A stretch of 64,000 nucleotides of DNA from Hyphomicrobiales bacterium (lineage in GTDB: Bacteria; Pseudomonadota; Alphaproteobacteria; Rhizobiales; Rhizobiaceae): contig UBTA01000048.1 in NCBI GenBank assembly GCA_900468065.1, forward strand, positions 1 through 64,000. The letters are read 5' to 3'. Within the stretch, counting starts at the first letter, position 1; each line of letters starts with the position of its first letter. The translations under genes and the position numbers were made by a program. The notes below the pieces were generated by a model. The model saw only the letters and a program-made list of their open reading frames with translations. It was not told the DNA's origin and searched no databases. Of this stretch, positions 56,510-64,000 are shown piece after piece.

Positions 56510-56902
56510 TCATCGATCAGCGCGGCTGGAACGCAGCTTCTCAAACCGGCGCAGGAAGACGCCGATATCGCTGCCGCTGCGCTGCAGCTGTCTCTTGCGG
56601 ATCACGACACACATCACACGCGCTGCCGTCGAAAACGTCATCTCGTCCAGAGAGCTGCCGCTGCTCCAGGGCTTGGTCAGTCGTTCGGTAATGGCGCTGA
56701 CCATGTTGTTGGGCAGAATGTCGGTGCAGTCACGCATATGATCGAACACGAGCCCAATCGAGACCGGATTCCCCAGGTGATAAACCACGGGAATATCTGT
56801 TTCGTCGGTCCAATCATCATAGGCTTCGAGTGCGTCGCGAAACAGCTGATGCAGCGTGATCGGGGCGTGGCCTTCATGCAGTTCGGGTAAAAGGTTGTTC
56901 AT
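56510..56902 (-). CDS. Hypothetical protein (130 aa)
   Basis: From ATG 56902 the frame gives a soluble acidic protein beginning MNNLLPELHEGHAPITLHQL and ending RRFEKLRSSRADR, with no signal or membrane segment. An AGGA lies about 10 bases upstream. The frame continues upstream to 57157 inside livF but that part looks non-coding. I recognise no family. It lies between the Liv operon and the FAD protein on the same strand, and may be transcribed with livF. The 238 bases after it (56272-56509) are gene-free and AT-rich near 56340-56420, probably the promoter of the FAD gene. Confidence 0.6.
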   Translation of the reverse strand: MNNLLPELHEGHAPITLHQLFRDALEAYDDWTDETDIPVVYHLGNPVSIGLVFDHMRDCTDILPNNMVSAITERLTKPWSSGSSLDEMTFSTAARVMCVVIRKRQLQRSGSDIGVFLRRFEKLRSSRADR

Positions 56903-57059
56903 CTGCACATCCTCATCGTTGCGAACGGTGGCTGGTGCCGACAGAAATCGACCTGACGTATAAAAGCAGGAGAATGCGGATTGTTCCGCCGTGCTCAAGA
57001 TAATTTTGCAGGGAATGCTCCGCGATGGGCCGATGGCGCTACGGAGCTCCTCGCTTTTT

Positions 57060-57776
57060 TCAGTGCAACCCGCCGACACCCAGAAGCTTGTCCACCGCAT
57101 CATGATCGGCCGCCAGTGCTTGCGGCGTGCCGCTCCAGGCCACCCTTCCCCGCTCAAGAACGATCACCTGATCGGCGAAATCAAGCGCACTCTGGATACG
57201 CTGCTCGACCAGCACGATGGTCATGTTGCCGGTGCTTGCCAGTTCGGAAAACGCTTTCATCAGTTCCTCGCAGATGACCGGTGCCAGTCCCTCAAGCGGT
57301 TCATCGAGCAACAGAACCGTGGGACGGCCAAGAATGGTTCGAGCGGTCGCCAGCATCTGCTGCTCGCCGCCGGAAAGCTGAGAGCCGAGGTTCCCCTTGC
57401 GCTCGAAAAGCCGAGGGAACATCGCGTAGGCATCGTGAAGATCGCTTTTCGGCCGGTCTTTCAGGCCGACGAACAGGTTCTCCTCAACCGTTAGCGTCGG
57501 AAAGATGCACCTTGTCTGAGGCACGTAGCCGAGGCCGGTTCGGGCGCGAAGCGCGCTTGAAATGCCGGTGACATCGCTATCGCCGATACGGATGCGCCCG
57601 TCATAGCGTTTCGTCTGTCCCGCCAGCGTTGCCAGCAGGGTTGTCTTGCCCATTCCGTTGCGCCCAAGCACCGCCAGCCGCTGCCCGGCAGGAACGGAGA
57701 AGGACACGTTTTCCAGAACCCGGGTCGGACCATAACCGGCCGACAGGTTTTCGACGTCAAGCAGCGTGGCTGGCAT
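57060..57776 (-). CDS. livF: Liv-type ABC transporter ATP-binding protein (LivF)
   Basis: This 238-residue ATPase has Walker A GRNGMGKTTLLATLAG, the signature QLSGGEQQMLATARTILG, Walker B VLLLDEPLEGLAP and the switch His region (VLVEQRIQSALD, with Gln where His is usual, as in LivF). It powers uptake together with LivG, LivM and LivH. I chose ATG 57776, which lies 8 bases after GGGAG and overlaps the livG end by 20 bases. ATG 57782 is too close to that site. It is the last transporter gene in transcription order. Confidence 0.92.
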   Translation of the reverse strand: MPATLLDVENLSAGYGPTRVLENVSFSVPAGQRLAVLGRNGMGKTTLLATLAGQTKRYDGRIRIGDSDVTGISSALRARTGLGYVPQTRCIFPTLTVEENLFVGLKDRPKSDLHDAYAMFPRLFERKGNLGSQLSGGEQQMLATARTILGRPTVLLLDEPLEGLAPVICEELMKAFSELASTGNMTIVLVEQRIQSALDFADQVIVLERGRVAWSGTPQALAADHDAVDKLLGVGGLH

Positions 57777-58521
57777 TGGCATAGCTCCCGAGATAGGCCT
57801 CGCGCACGGCGGCGTCCTTGGTAACATCGGCGGGCGAACCGTCGAAGATGATGGTGCCGGCAGCCAGCACGATCACCCGCTTGGCAAAGCGGAAGACCAG
57901 ATCCATGTCATGCTCGATCATCAGCACGGCAAGATCGGAGGGCAAATCCGCAAGGGCCTGTTCGATGCGGCCAGTATCGCTCTGGGGCACGCCGGCGGCT
58001 GGTTCATCCAGAAGCAGGACCTTCGGTTTAAGGGCCAACGCCATGGCGATTTCGAGCAGGCGCTGCTGCCCATAGGCGATCTCGCTCACCTTGCGGTGCA
58101 TCAGGTCGGCCAGGCCGAGCTTGGCCAGCAGCCCGCTTGCCTCGTCCAGCACTTCGGGCATGGACAGGAAGTTGCCGAACATCTTCCCGGCGCGTCCGTC
58201 CCTTTGCAGGATGGCCAGCGCGACATGTTCCGCCGGCGTCATCTCCTGAAACAGCCGCGTGACCTGAAAAGAGCGGACCAGCCCGCGCCGGACGCGGCCG
58301 ATCGCATTGATTTTCGTGACCGTTTGCCCGTTGAGACGAACCTCGCCGGAAACTGGCTGCAGACTACCGGTGACGAGATTGACGAAGGTGGTTTTTCCCG
58401 CGCCGTTCGGGCCGATCAGCGCCACCCGGTCCCCCGGCGCCATTGACAGTGAGACATCATTGGTGACCGTCAGGCCGCTGAAGGCTTTTTTCAGATTGAG
58501 AACGTCGAAGACCGCGCTCAT
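57757..58521 (-). CDS. livG: Liv-type ABC transporter ATP-binding protein (LivG)
   Basis: This 254-residue ATPase has Walker A GPNGAGKTTFVNLVTGS, the signature EIAYGQQRLLEIAMALALKP (the LivG form of the C-loop), Walker B VLLLDEPAAGVP and the switch His in LMIEHDMDLVFRFAKR. Start and livM stop overlap as ATGA. The longer open frame to 58629 lies within livM and is not used. Confidence 0.93.
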   Translation of the reverse strand: MSAVFDVLNLKKAFSGLTVTNDVSLSMAPGDRVALIGPNGAGKTTFVNLVTGSLQPVSGEVRLNGQTVTKINAIGRVRRGLVRSFQVTRLFQEMTPAEHVALAILQRDGRAGKMFGNFLSMPEVLDEASGLLAKLGLADLMHRKVSEIAYGQQRLLEIAMALALKPKVLLLDEPAAGVPQSDTGRIEQALADLPSDLAVLMIEHDMDLVFRFAKRVIVLAAGTIIFDGSPADVTKDAAVREAYLGSYANASHAA

Positions 58522-59525
58522 GTGCGTTTCTCCAGGCGGCGCGTGATGATGTCGGCCGCAGTGCCATAAAGCCCTTTCGGCGCGCACAGCACTACCCCGA
58601 TCAAAAGAGCGCCGACCATCGTCAGCCAATGGAAGGGATTGGCCGCGGAAACATAATCTTCAAACAGCATGAAGACGACCGTACCCATCAGCGCGCCAAA
58701 CAGCGAGCCAGTGCCCCCGAGAACCAGCATGACCAGGGCCTCGGCCGATTGGGTGAAGGACAGGCTGTCGAGACCGACGACCTGGGTCGATATCGCATTC
58801 AAGGCGCCCCCGATGCCGGCGACAGCACCGGAAATCACGTACATCTTGATCAAGGTGATTTTCGGCGAGGCGCCCATAGCCATGATGCGCATCGGGTCTT
58901 CCTTAATACCACGGCAGAGCATGCCAAACGGCGAGCGCACCAGAAAACGCAAAAGGACGAAAACCGCAAGCAGCAGAAACACGCCGAAGACGTAGGCTGT
59001 CTGGCCCCAGAGATCGAACTCGAAGCTGCCGAACAGCGGGTCGGGTGAAATTCCGGACAAGCCGTCGCTGCCACCCGTCCATGAGGACGCCTTGTTGGCA
59101 AATTCGTGGAACAGGTAGATCAAAGAAATCGACAGGACGAGCTGGGGCAATCCGTGTGCCCGCAGGATGATCACACCGCAGATGAGGCCAGCGATCGCTC
59201 CGCCAAGAATACCGGCAAGCGTCATCAGCAGCGGGTCGGTGATCCCGTAGTGGGCGGCGGCAATCCCAGCTGCATAGGCGCCGGATCCGAAAAGGGCGGC
59301 ATGGCCGAGTGTCGCCACGCCGCAATAGCCGGTGACGAGATCGAGCGACAGGACCAGCAGCGCGATGGCGATGATCCGGGTCAGAAGCGCCAGATTGTCG
59401 GGAAACAGGAGATAGCCGAGGGCGGATGCGACGATGATCGCTGCGATACCGATCAGGTCGCGGGTGATGCTGCGGTTCGGGCGCATGGTCTTGGTGACCG
59501 TTTCACGGTTCATGCTGAGCGTCAT
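58518..59525 (-). CDS. livM: Liv-type ABC transporter permease (LivM)
   Basis: This 335-residue permease has about 8-9 membrane helices. The LivM landmarks are LDLVTGYCGVATLGHAALFG near residue 70 and, later, GRGTGSL-type loop sequence LGGTGSLFGALMGTVVFMLF. It pairs with LivH to form the membrane channel. ATG 59525 lies 1 base after the livH stop; ATG 59513 is a possible alternative start. The C-terminus is followed directly by livG. Confidence 0.92.
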   Translation of the reverse strand: MTLSMNRETVTKTMRPNRSITRDLIGIAAIIVASALGYLLFPDNLALLTRIIAIALLVLSLDLVTGYCGVATLGHAALFGSGAYAAGIAAAHYGITDPLLMTLAGILGGAIAGLICGVIILRAHGLPQLVLSISLIYLFHEFANKASSWTGGSDGLSGISPDPLFGSFEFDLWGQTAYVFGVFLLLAVFVLLRFLVRSPFGMLCRGIKEDPMRIMAMGASPKITLIKMYVISGAVAGIGGALNAISTQVVGLDSLSFTQSAEALVMLVLGGTGSLFGALMGTVVFMLFEDYVSAANPFHWLTMVGALLIGVVLCAPKGLYGTAADIITRRLEKRT

Positions 59526-59526
59526 C

Positions 59527-60390
59527 CTAGCGTGCCCGTCCGGCAAGGCCACGCGGGAAAATACAGATGATAGCGATCACCGCGAGGTAGAAGAAAAATT
59601 CGCCGAATTCCGGCATGAGATAACGGCCTGTCGTATCGATTCCGCCGAGTAAGAGGCAGGCAAGAAGCGCTCCGGGGATGGAGCCAGCGCCGCCAACGGA
59701 GACGACGACGAGGAAGGTCACCATGTAGCGCAGGGCGTAATAGGGCTCGACCGGTAGAAGCTCGGCACCCAGCACGCCGCCAAAGGCCGCGAGACCGACC
59801 GCGACCGCGAAACTGACCGCGTAGATGATTTCCGTACGCACACCGAGGGCGGCAGCCATGGAAGCATTATCGACGGAGGCGCGCAGCTTGACGCCGAAGG
59901 CCGTTCTTTCGATCGCGTACCAAAGTCCACCAGCGACGGCCAAACCACAGACGATGGCAAACAGCCGATGCACGGCGATGGAGCGGAAGCCAAGATCGGC
60001 CGAGCCCTGGAGCGCAGGGGGTAATGGAATCGTCTTCAGCGTTGGGCCAAAGACATAGTTGGCGATGCCGATGATGCAGAAGGTGATGCCGATGGTCATC
60101 AACACCTGCGTCAACTCCGGTTCGCCGTAAATCCGCCGATACAGCAGCCGCTCGATGGGGATAGAAATGATGACGGTCCCGAAAACAGCAAGCAGCACGG
60201 CTGCGGCGTAGCCGAGGCCGAGGTCTTGTGCTGCGTAGGAGGCGATATAGCCGCCGATCATGGCAAAGGCGCCATGGGCCAGATTGACCACCCGCATCAG
60301 GCCCATGGTGACCGAAAGGCCGATCGAAATAATGAAGAGCACCATGCCATAGGCAAAAGCGTCGATGGCTATGCTGAAGACTGTCTGCAT
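59527..60390 (-). CDS. livH: Liv-type ABC transporter permease (LivH)
   Basis: This 287-residue permease has about 8 helices and the LivH blocks MVLFIISIGLSVTMGLMRVV, NLAHGAFAMIGGYIA and VVVSVGGAGSIPGALLACLL. Together with LivM it imports branched-chain amino acids, amides, urea or related ligands. It starts 132 bases after the binding-protein gene, a gap often used for a processing hairpin that keeps binding protein in excess. Confidence 0.93.
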   Translation of the reverse strand: MQTVFSIAIDAFAYGMVLFIISIGLSVTMGLMRVVNLAHGAFAMIGGYIASYAAQDLGLGYAAAVLLAVFGTVIISIPIERLLYRRIYGEPELTQVLMTIGITFCIIGIANYVFGPTLKTIPLPPALQGSADLGFRSIAVHRLFAIVCGLAVAGGLWYAIERTAFGVKLRASVDNASMAAALGVRTEIIYAVSFAVAVGLAAFGGVLGAELLPVEPYYALRYMVTFLVVVSVGGAGSIPGALLACLLLGGIDTTGRYLMPEFGEFFFYLAVIAIICIFPRGLAGRAR

Positions 60391-60522
60391 CGCGCGATGT
60401 CCATTTGGTTATGTGCGGGAGATGAAAAAGCCCTCTCTTCCCGCGCTATCGTACGTTCCGGGCAACTATAGGCGTTGGGGGAGTGTCCCGCGACATGGCG
60501 ATAGGGTCTGCCGTTGGGCCGC

Positions 60523-61695
60523 TTACTTGACGGCCGCGAGCCCAGGGTCACCCTGATTCTCGAATGTCTGGATTTCCTTGTTGTAATAGGAGCCGCCATT
60601 CGCCTTGGTGACTTCGCGCAGATAGATGTTTTGCGTGATATGGCGCGATTCCGGATCGATGGAAACCGGACCGCGCGGGCTGATCCAGGACAGGCCCTTT
60701 ACAGCATCGACGGCTTTCTGCGCATCCTGTTCTCCGCCCGTCGCCTCGATCATCTTGTAGATGACGTTCATGCCATCAAAGGCTCCAACCGAGGGGAAGG
60801 AAAGCTCGGCAGGATTGCCGATCGCCTTGGAGGCCGCCTCGACGAATGCCTTGTTTTCAGGAGAATCGTGGGACACGGCATAGTGGAATGTCGTCTGAAT
60901 GCCGAGGGCGGCATCGCCAAGGGCGGGCAGATCGGATTCCTGGGTCAGGTCCCCGGGGGCGAAAAACTTGATGCCGGCAGCCTTGAGGCCATTGTCATTG
61001 TAGGCCTTGACGAAACCAAGTGTTGTCGGACCGGATGGCAGGAAGGCGAAAACGCCCTGCGCGCCGGAATCCTTGATGCGTTGCATGATCGGGCTGAAGT
61101 CGTTGGTGGAAAGCGGCATGCGGATCGCCTCGATGACTGCCCCGCCCTCTTTCTCGAACCCTGCCTTGAAGGCGTTCTCGGCGTCGACGCCCGGACCGTA
61201 GTCGCTGACGATGGAGATGACCTTGGCGACCCCTGCGTCATGCGCGACCTTGGCGATCGGTGTGGAGGTCTGCCAGGTGGTGAAAGACGTTCGCACAACC
61301 AGGGGGCTCTTGGTGACGATTGCTGATGTTGCGGCGTTCATGACGACCAGCGGCACATTCGCCTGCTTCAAAATGGGTGTCACGGCCATCGCATCGGGGG
61401 TGAAGTAGAAACCGGCGAGATATTGCACCTTTTCCTTGACCACCAGTTCCTGCGCCAGCGCCTTTGACTGGGCCGGATCGGCCGCTGGCAGGTCGCGGTA
61501 GATGATCTCGACCGTGTCGTCGCCGATCGTTGTCCCATGCATCGCCATATAGGCGTCAATGCCGGCTTTGAAGTTCTTGCCCTGCAAGGCAAACGGCCCC
61601 GAGAATGGACCGACGACACCGATCTTGATTGTGTCGGCATAGGCACCATTGCCCATGATGATGGCCGCAAACGCGGCGATAGCTACCCGCTTCAT
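60523..61695 (-). CDS. ABC transporter substrate-binding protein, Liv/amide type
   Basis: This 390-residue periplasmic binding protein has a 20-residue signal peptide (ending GNGAYA). Its type-I fold begins DTIKIGVVGPFSGPFALQGK and carries SDYGPGVDAENAFKAGFEKEG in the second lobe hinge region. Peripla_BP_6 members bind amino acids, amides, urea or aromatic acids, and the ligand here cannot be deduced. ATG 61695 has a textbook GGAGG 5 bases upstream. It is the first gene of the livHMGF operon. A decayed LysR gene lies 147 bases upstream on the same strand. Confidence 0.92.
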   Translation of the reverse strand: MKRVAIAAFAAIIMGNGAYADTIKIGVVGPFSGPFALQGKNFKAGIDAYMAMHGTTIGDDTVEIIYRDLPAADPAQSKALAQELVVKEKVQYLAGFYFTPDAMAVTPILKQANVPLVVMNAATSAIVTKSPLVVRTSFTTWQTSTPIAKVAHDAGVAKVISIVSDYGPGVDAENAFKAGFEKEGGAVIEAIRMPLSTNDFSPIMQRIKDSGAQGVFAFLPSGPTTLGFVKAYNDNGLKAAGIKFFAPGDLTQESDLPALGDAALGIQTTFHYAVSHDSPENKAFVEAASKAIGNPAELSFPSVGAFDGMNVIYKMIEATGGEQDAQKAVDAVKGLSWISPRGPVSIDPESRHITQNIYLREVTKANGGSYYNKEIQTFENQGDPGLAAVK

Positions 61696-61842
61696 GAATT
61701 CCTCCCTGAACGGCCGGCATGCTCCCGGGAGCCGGCACGTAATGACTGACAGAATAGTCATCCCAGTTTGTCATGAGGATTGGTAATGTAAAATGAAATA
61801 ACCGAGGGTTTTCCATAAGCATATGAATATGAATTCGTCTCG

Positions 61843-62175
61843 CTAGTTACCTGCACAGGCGGCTTTGCGGGACAGTTCTTTCGCATGAATGCAGGGATCG
61901 ACCGGGTGACCCGCCGCGCCAGCCACAACGGCGCCCAACTCCTGCTCGCAGGCACCGACCCTATCCAAGATACCCGCCGCATGGCGCAAGAGAATCCTGC
62001 CAAGTTCCGTCAGCTGCACACTACGTTGATTTTGGAAAAACCCGGTCAACATCTTCTCGAGATCGCGGATTGCAATTGAAAGCGGCGACTGGGTGAATTG
62101 AGCTTTTGGACAGCGCGGCGAGAATGCAGTTCTTCAACGAGTGTACAAAAAATGCTGCAGTTGTTTTAGATTCAT
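61843..62175 (-). pseudogene. LysR-type regulator, N-terminal part only, frameshifted
   Basis: From ATG 62175 (with GGGAGCAGGG upstream) the frame reads MNLKQLQHFLYTR and stops. One base over it continues LVEELHSRRAVQKLN, and after another shift FTQSPLSIAIRDLEKMLTGF, then RSVQLTELGRILLRHAAGIL, ending at 61843. This is the start and helix-turn-helix of a LysR regulator with two frameshifts, and it lacks the whole effector domain. It lies directly upstream of the Liv-type operon, so it may be that operon's lost regulator. The interval 62176-62389 shows nothing I can assign. Confidence 0.75.
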
Positions 62176-62389
62176 CTGCCCTGCTCCCGCTTGGCCCCCT
62201 GCAATAGGAGAATTTCGCCGTGGGGCAAAAGCTTTCGAGAGCAATGCTCCATGGAAGCACGCGGGGGACTGTAGGAAACCCAGAACGCTTGGAACGGCCG
62301 CGATTCAAATACTTCGAGGTGAAACGTCCCAAAGACGGCCGCACGTTTCTGCGGGCAGTTCTGCCTATGGAAGGCGCATCAACGCTGCC

Positions 62390-62418
62390 CCCCTATATTA
62401 GGGACGTAAAGATAGGGG
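62390..62418 (-). terminator. Stem-loop after the 65-aa gene
   Basis: CCCCTAT (62390-62396) and ATAGGGG (62412-62418) form a 7-bp stem around a 15-base loop, 12 bases beyond the stop of the 65-residue gene on the minus strand. There is no T-tract, so either weak termination or an operator role is possible; the motif resembles the palindrome at 45659. Confidence 0.3.
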
Positions 62419-62429
62419 TGGGAGGTCTG

Positions 62430-62627
62430 TTATCGAGGTTTTCCATCGAGCGTCTCCGCCCCTGCTGCGCGCAGGCTTTCCATTCTGGCCTTGCCGTAGT
62501 CGCGGGCTTCTGTCTCGGTACGAAACGATTTATGCTCGCTATTGCTGCCGTGGAAAATTGTAACCTGCCAGGCGTTTCTGGAGAAGCTGATGTCGAGCCT
62601 GACATTGGGCTGTTGGGATGAATTCAT
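62430..62627 (-). CDS. Small soluble protein (65 aa), DUF2188-like
   Basis: From ATG 62627, with GGAGG 9 bases upstream, the frame encodes MNSSQQPNVRLDISFSRNAW, then QVTIFHGSNSEHKSFRTETE and ARDYGKARMESLRAAG, ending GKPR. A beta-hairpin with a Trp followed by an Ala/Arg-rich helix resembles small DUF2188-type proteins. The function is unknown. Upstream codons to 62762 lie before the ribosome site and are not used. It is divergent from the 69-residue gene at 62904, with a GC hairpin between. Confidence 0.7.
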   Translation of the reverse strand: MNSSQQPNVRLDISFSRNAWQVTIFHGSNSEHKSFRTETEARDYGKARMESLRAAGAETLDGKPR

Positions 62628-62762
62628 TGCAAAATTCCTCCGCCAACCTGCCAGCAATCCGTTGGCTATCAAAGAAGGCGTCACCACCTGCCTAATCACG
62701 GCCCCGTAAGGGTGCACCGCGTGCTGGCCGAAGTAGGTAGTGCAGCAACCATCAGTCTCCAT

Positions 62763-62777
62763 CCCCCATATAGGGGG
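62763..62777. promoter_or_regulatory. C5/G5 stem-loop between divergent small genes
   Basis: CCCCC ATATA GGGGG forms a compact stem between the divergent 65-aa and 69-aa genes. It is the strongest of three similar C-run/TAT/G-run motifs in the window. It could be a regulator site acting on both genes. The rest of this 276-base interval shows nothing else I can assign. Confidence 0.35.
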
Positions 62778-62903
62778 TAATCACCCAAATGTTCGGGGAT
62801 AACCTGCTGCTTGGCAATGGAACCGGCAAAAGGCTACTTTCCGCATATTGCGTGTGAGACAAGACGAAGACACACTCATGCCACCAGCATCCAGGAGGAC
62901 GGC

Positions 62904-63113
62904 ATGAGCGACAGAACTTTGTCAAATGAAGACGTCTTACTTCTGAAACGCGCCCTTTATGGACGCTGCTCGCATCTCGGGATCAGTCCCGAAGGGAGCG
63001 CAGCCCAGTTTGAGGCAACCCAGTTGATAGAGCTGTTTCGCAGTGGCATCCGCGACGAACAGGTATTGGCGACGAGACCGATCCATATGGCTGCGGAACA
63101 GAGAAAACACTGA
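62904..63113 (+). CDS. Small hypothetical protein (69 aa)
   Basis: ATG 62904 is preceded by a perfect AGGAGG at 5 bases. The product begins MSDRTLSNEDVLLLKRALYG and continues with helical, charged sequence (FEATQLIELFRSGIRDEQVL). It has no signal peptide or membrane segment. I recognise no domain; the strong ribosome site and clean frame make it a likely real gene, probably of the small stress-associated kind common in rhizobia, though that is a guess. Confidence 0.65.
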   Translation: MSDRTLSNEDVLLLKRALYGRCSHLGISPEGSAAQFEATQLIELFRSGIRDEQVLATRPIHMAAEQRKH

Positions 63114-63422
63114 TCTACCGTGCCGGGAGGAGAGGCCCAAATTACAAAAGCCCCTCAACCGCAGTGAGACGTTAACATCAATTGACAACCGTCGTCTTTT
63201 GAAGAGCACGGGCAATCGTTAGATCAAGAATGCTGCACTATTGGAGCCATCCCGGTTCAATGCGCGGCATAACATTAGCATATACTTATATAGGTGTCGA
63301 GTTGCCATTTTTGGTGTGAACATCGAACATTCGGCGAACGAGGGGAGAACACTCGCTGACGGCGCCCTGTGGGCGAGCCCGGAAGATGGCCGCTCGTTGC
63401 CAGTTCCGATGAACCATGGAAT
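63114..63422. other. Gene-free interval
   Basis: No convincing gene is visible on either strand in these 309 bases. The 61-codon plus-strand frame at 63241 lacks a ribosome site and family resemblance. An AT-rich stretch (63270-63300) might belong to a promoter, but nothing specific can be assigned. Confidence 0.4.
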
Positions 63423-64000
63423 TTAGACCTCTGCCTTAACGGGTACCTCGATCGTGCGCGTTTTCACATGCACGGCGCGTCCGGCACCCCACCCGGCAAT
63501 ACCAGCGCCTAAGCCAAGCAGGATGAACAGACCAGCACTGGCAGCAAAACCACCTGTCCAGGAATGGAGAATGCCAACGATCAACGGCCCGATTGCAGCC
63601 AGGAGATAGCCGACGCATTGCGCCATACCCGATAGATGTGCTGCAACATGCGCATCTGTGGACCGCAGCACGATGATCGTCATGGCCACGGCAATGAGGC
63701 CACCTTGCCCGACACCCTGCAAGACTGCCCAGATCCAGACCATCGACAAGGGGGCGAAAAGCAGACCAAGCAAAGCCGTGACCGCTGCGGTAATCAGCGT
63801 CACAACGACCACGCGCTGGTCCCTGCAACGCACCGCGATATGCGGAATGACGAGGCAGGCGCAGGCCTGGACCATGACCGACACAGAAACGATTGCTCCT
63901 GCCGTGATTCCGTCGAGCCCCCGCTCGCGCAGGATTGGCACAAGCCAACCGAAAACAGAATAGGCAAGCGCTGACTGGAACCCCATAAACAGTGTCACCT
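63423..64000 (-). CDS. MFS transporter, CynX/NimT-like (5' part beyond window)
   Basis: The last ~192 codons of a major-facilitator transporter are present; the start lies outside the window. Six hydrophobic helices make up the C-terminal half. The segment FQSALAYSVFGWLVPILRER, then GLDGITAGAIVSV, recalls CynX/NimT carriers of cyanate, nitroimidazoles or similar small molecules. The motif-A-like loop reads RCRDQR. It ends in a short basic tail. The substrate is unknown. Confidence 0.85.
   Translation of the reverse strand, partial: VTLFMGFQSALAYSVFGWLVPILRERGLDGITAGAIVSVSVMVQACACLVIPHIAVRCRDQRVVVVTLITAAVTALLGLLFAPLSMVWIWAVLQGVGQGGLIAVAMTIIVLRSTDAHVAAHLSGMAQCVGYLLAAIGPLIVGILHSWTGGFAASAGLFILLGLGAGIAGWGAGRAVHVKTRTIEVPVKAEV

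Overview
The window is GC-rich, gene-dense DNA that reads as a chromosome or chromid segment of a Rhizobiales alphaproteobacterium, most likely Rhizobiaceae. The pointers are an Omp2b-type alphaproteobacterial porin, a BcsN-containing cellulose operon of the Agrobacterium/Rhizobium kind, and a palindromic element resembling rhizobial RIME/ABC mosaic repeats. I see no rRNA, tRNA, CRISPR array or replication origin. The species cannot be named from the sequence alone.

Layout. (1) 1-5.3 kb, minus strand: a large secreted SH3-domain protein cut by the window edge, an Omp2b-like porin and an NhaC antiporter. (2) 5.6-6.9 kb: a decayed IS3-family element with two frameshifts. (3) 7.0-13.3 kb, plus strand: arginine decarboxylase (adiA-type), putrescine/ornithine antiporter (potE) and ornithine decarboxylase (speF-type), a proton-consuming and polyamine-forming module. 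(4) 13.3-16.1 kb: a decay zone with fragments of a glycine-zipper protein, a short-chain dehydrogenase and a LysR regulator, mixed with a VIT-like membrane protein and a small conserved-looking ORF. (5) 16.1-28.2 kb: a ten-gene minus-strand operon for branched-chain amino acid breakdown (short-chain dehydrogenase, thiolase, acyl-CoA dehydrogenase, bkdA1-bkdA2-bkdB-lpdV, 3-hydroxyisobutyryl-CoA hydrolase, mmsB, enoyl-CoA hydratase), with a divergent AraC regulator. (6) 28.3-36.1 kb: a GntR-controlled cluster of a PdxA-like dehydrogenase, a TctCBA tripartite transporter, a TIM-barrel isomerase and a fused dihydroxyacetone-type kinase. This is the best candidate here for an uncharacterised catabolic pathway. 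(7) 36.2-45.6 kb: glutathione peroxidase and the cellulose operon bcsN-A-B-Z-TPR. (8) 45.7-53.3 kb: pbpC and a giant alpha-2-macroglobulin-like protein, the bacterial defence/cell-wall pair. (9) 53.4-61.7 kb: an orphan SsuD-type flavin monooxygenase, a FAD/NAD(P)-binding protein, a small unknown protein and a complete Liv-type ABC transporter. (10) 61.8-64 kb: a LysR pseudogene, two small orphan proteins with good ribosome sites, and the C-terminal part of a CynX/NimT-like MFS transporter running off the window.

How the parts work together. Region 5 turns branched 2-oxo acids from Val, Leu and Ile into acyl-CoAs and carries the valine and isoleucine branches further. Region 6 imports an unknown, probably carboxylated, compound and appears to convert it to triose-phosphate-level intermediates. 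Region 7 polymerises, exports and trims cellulose. The most interesting single sequence oddity is a palindromic repeat inserted in frame in the E2 (bkdB) linker.
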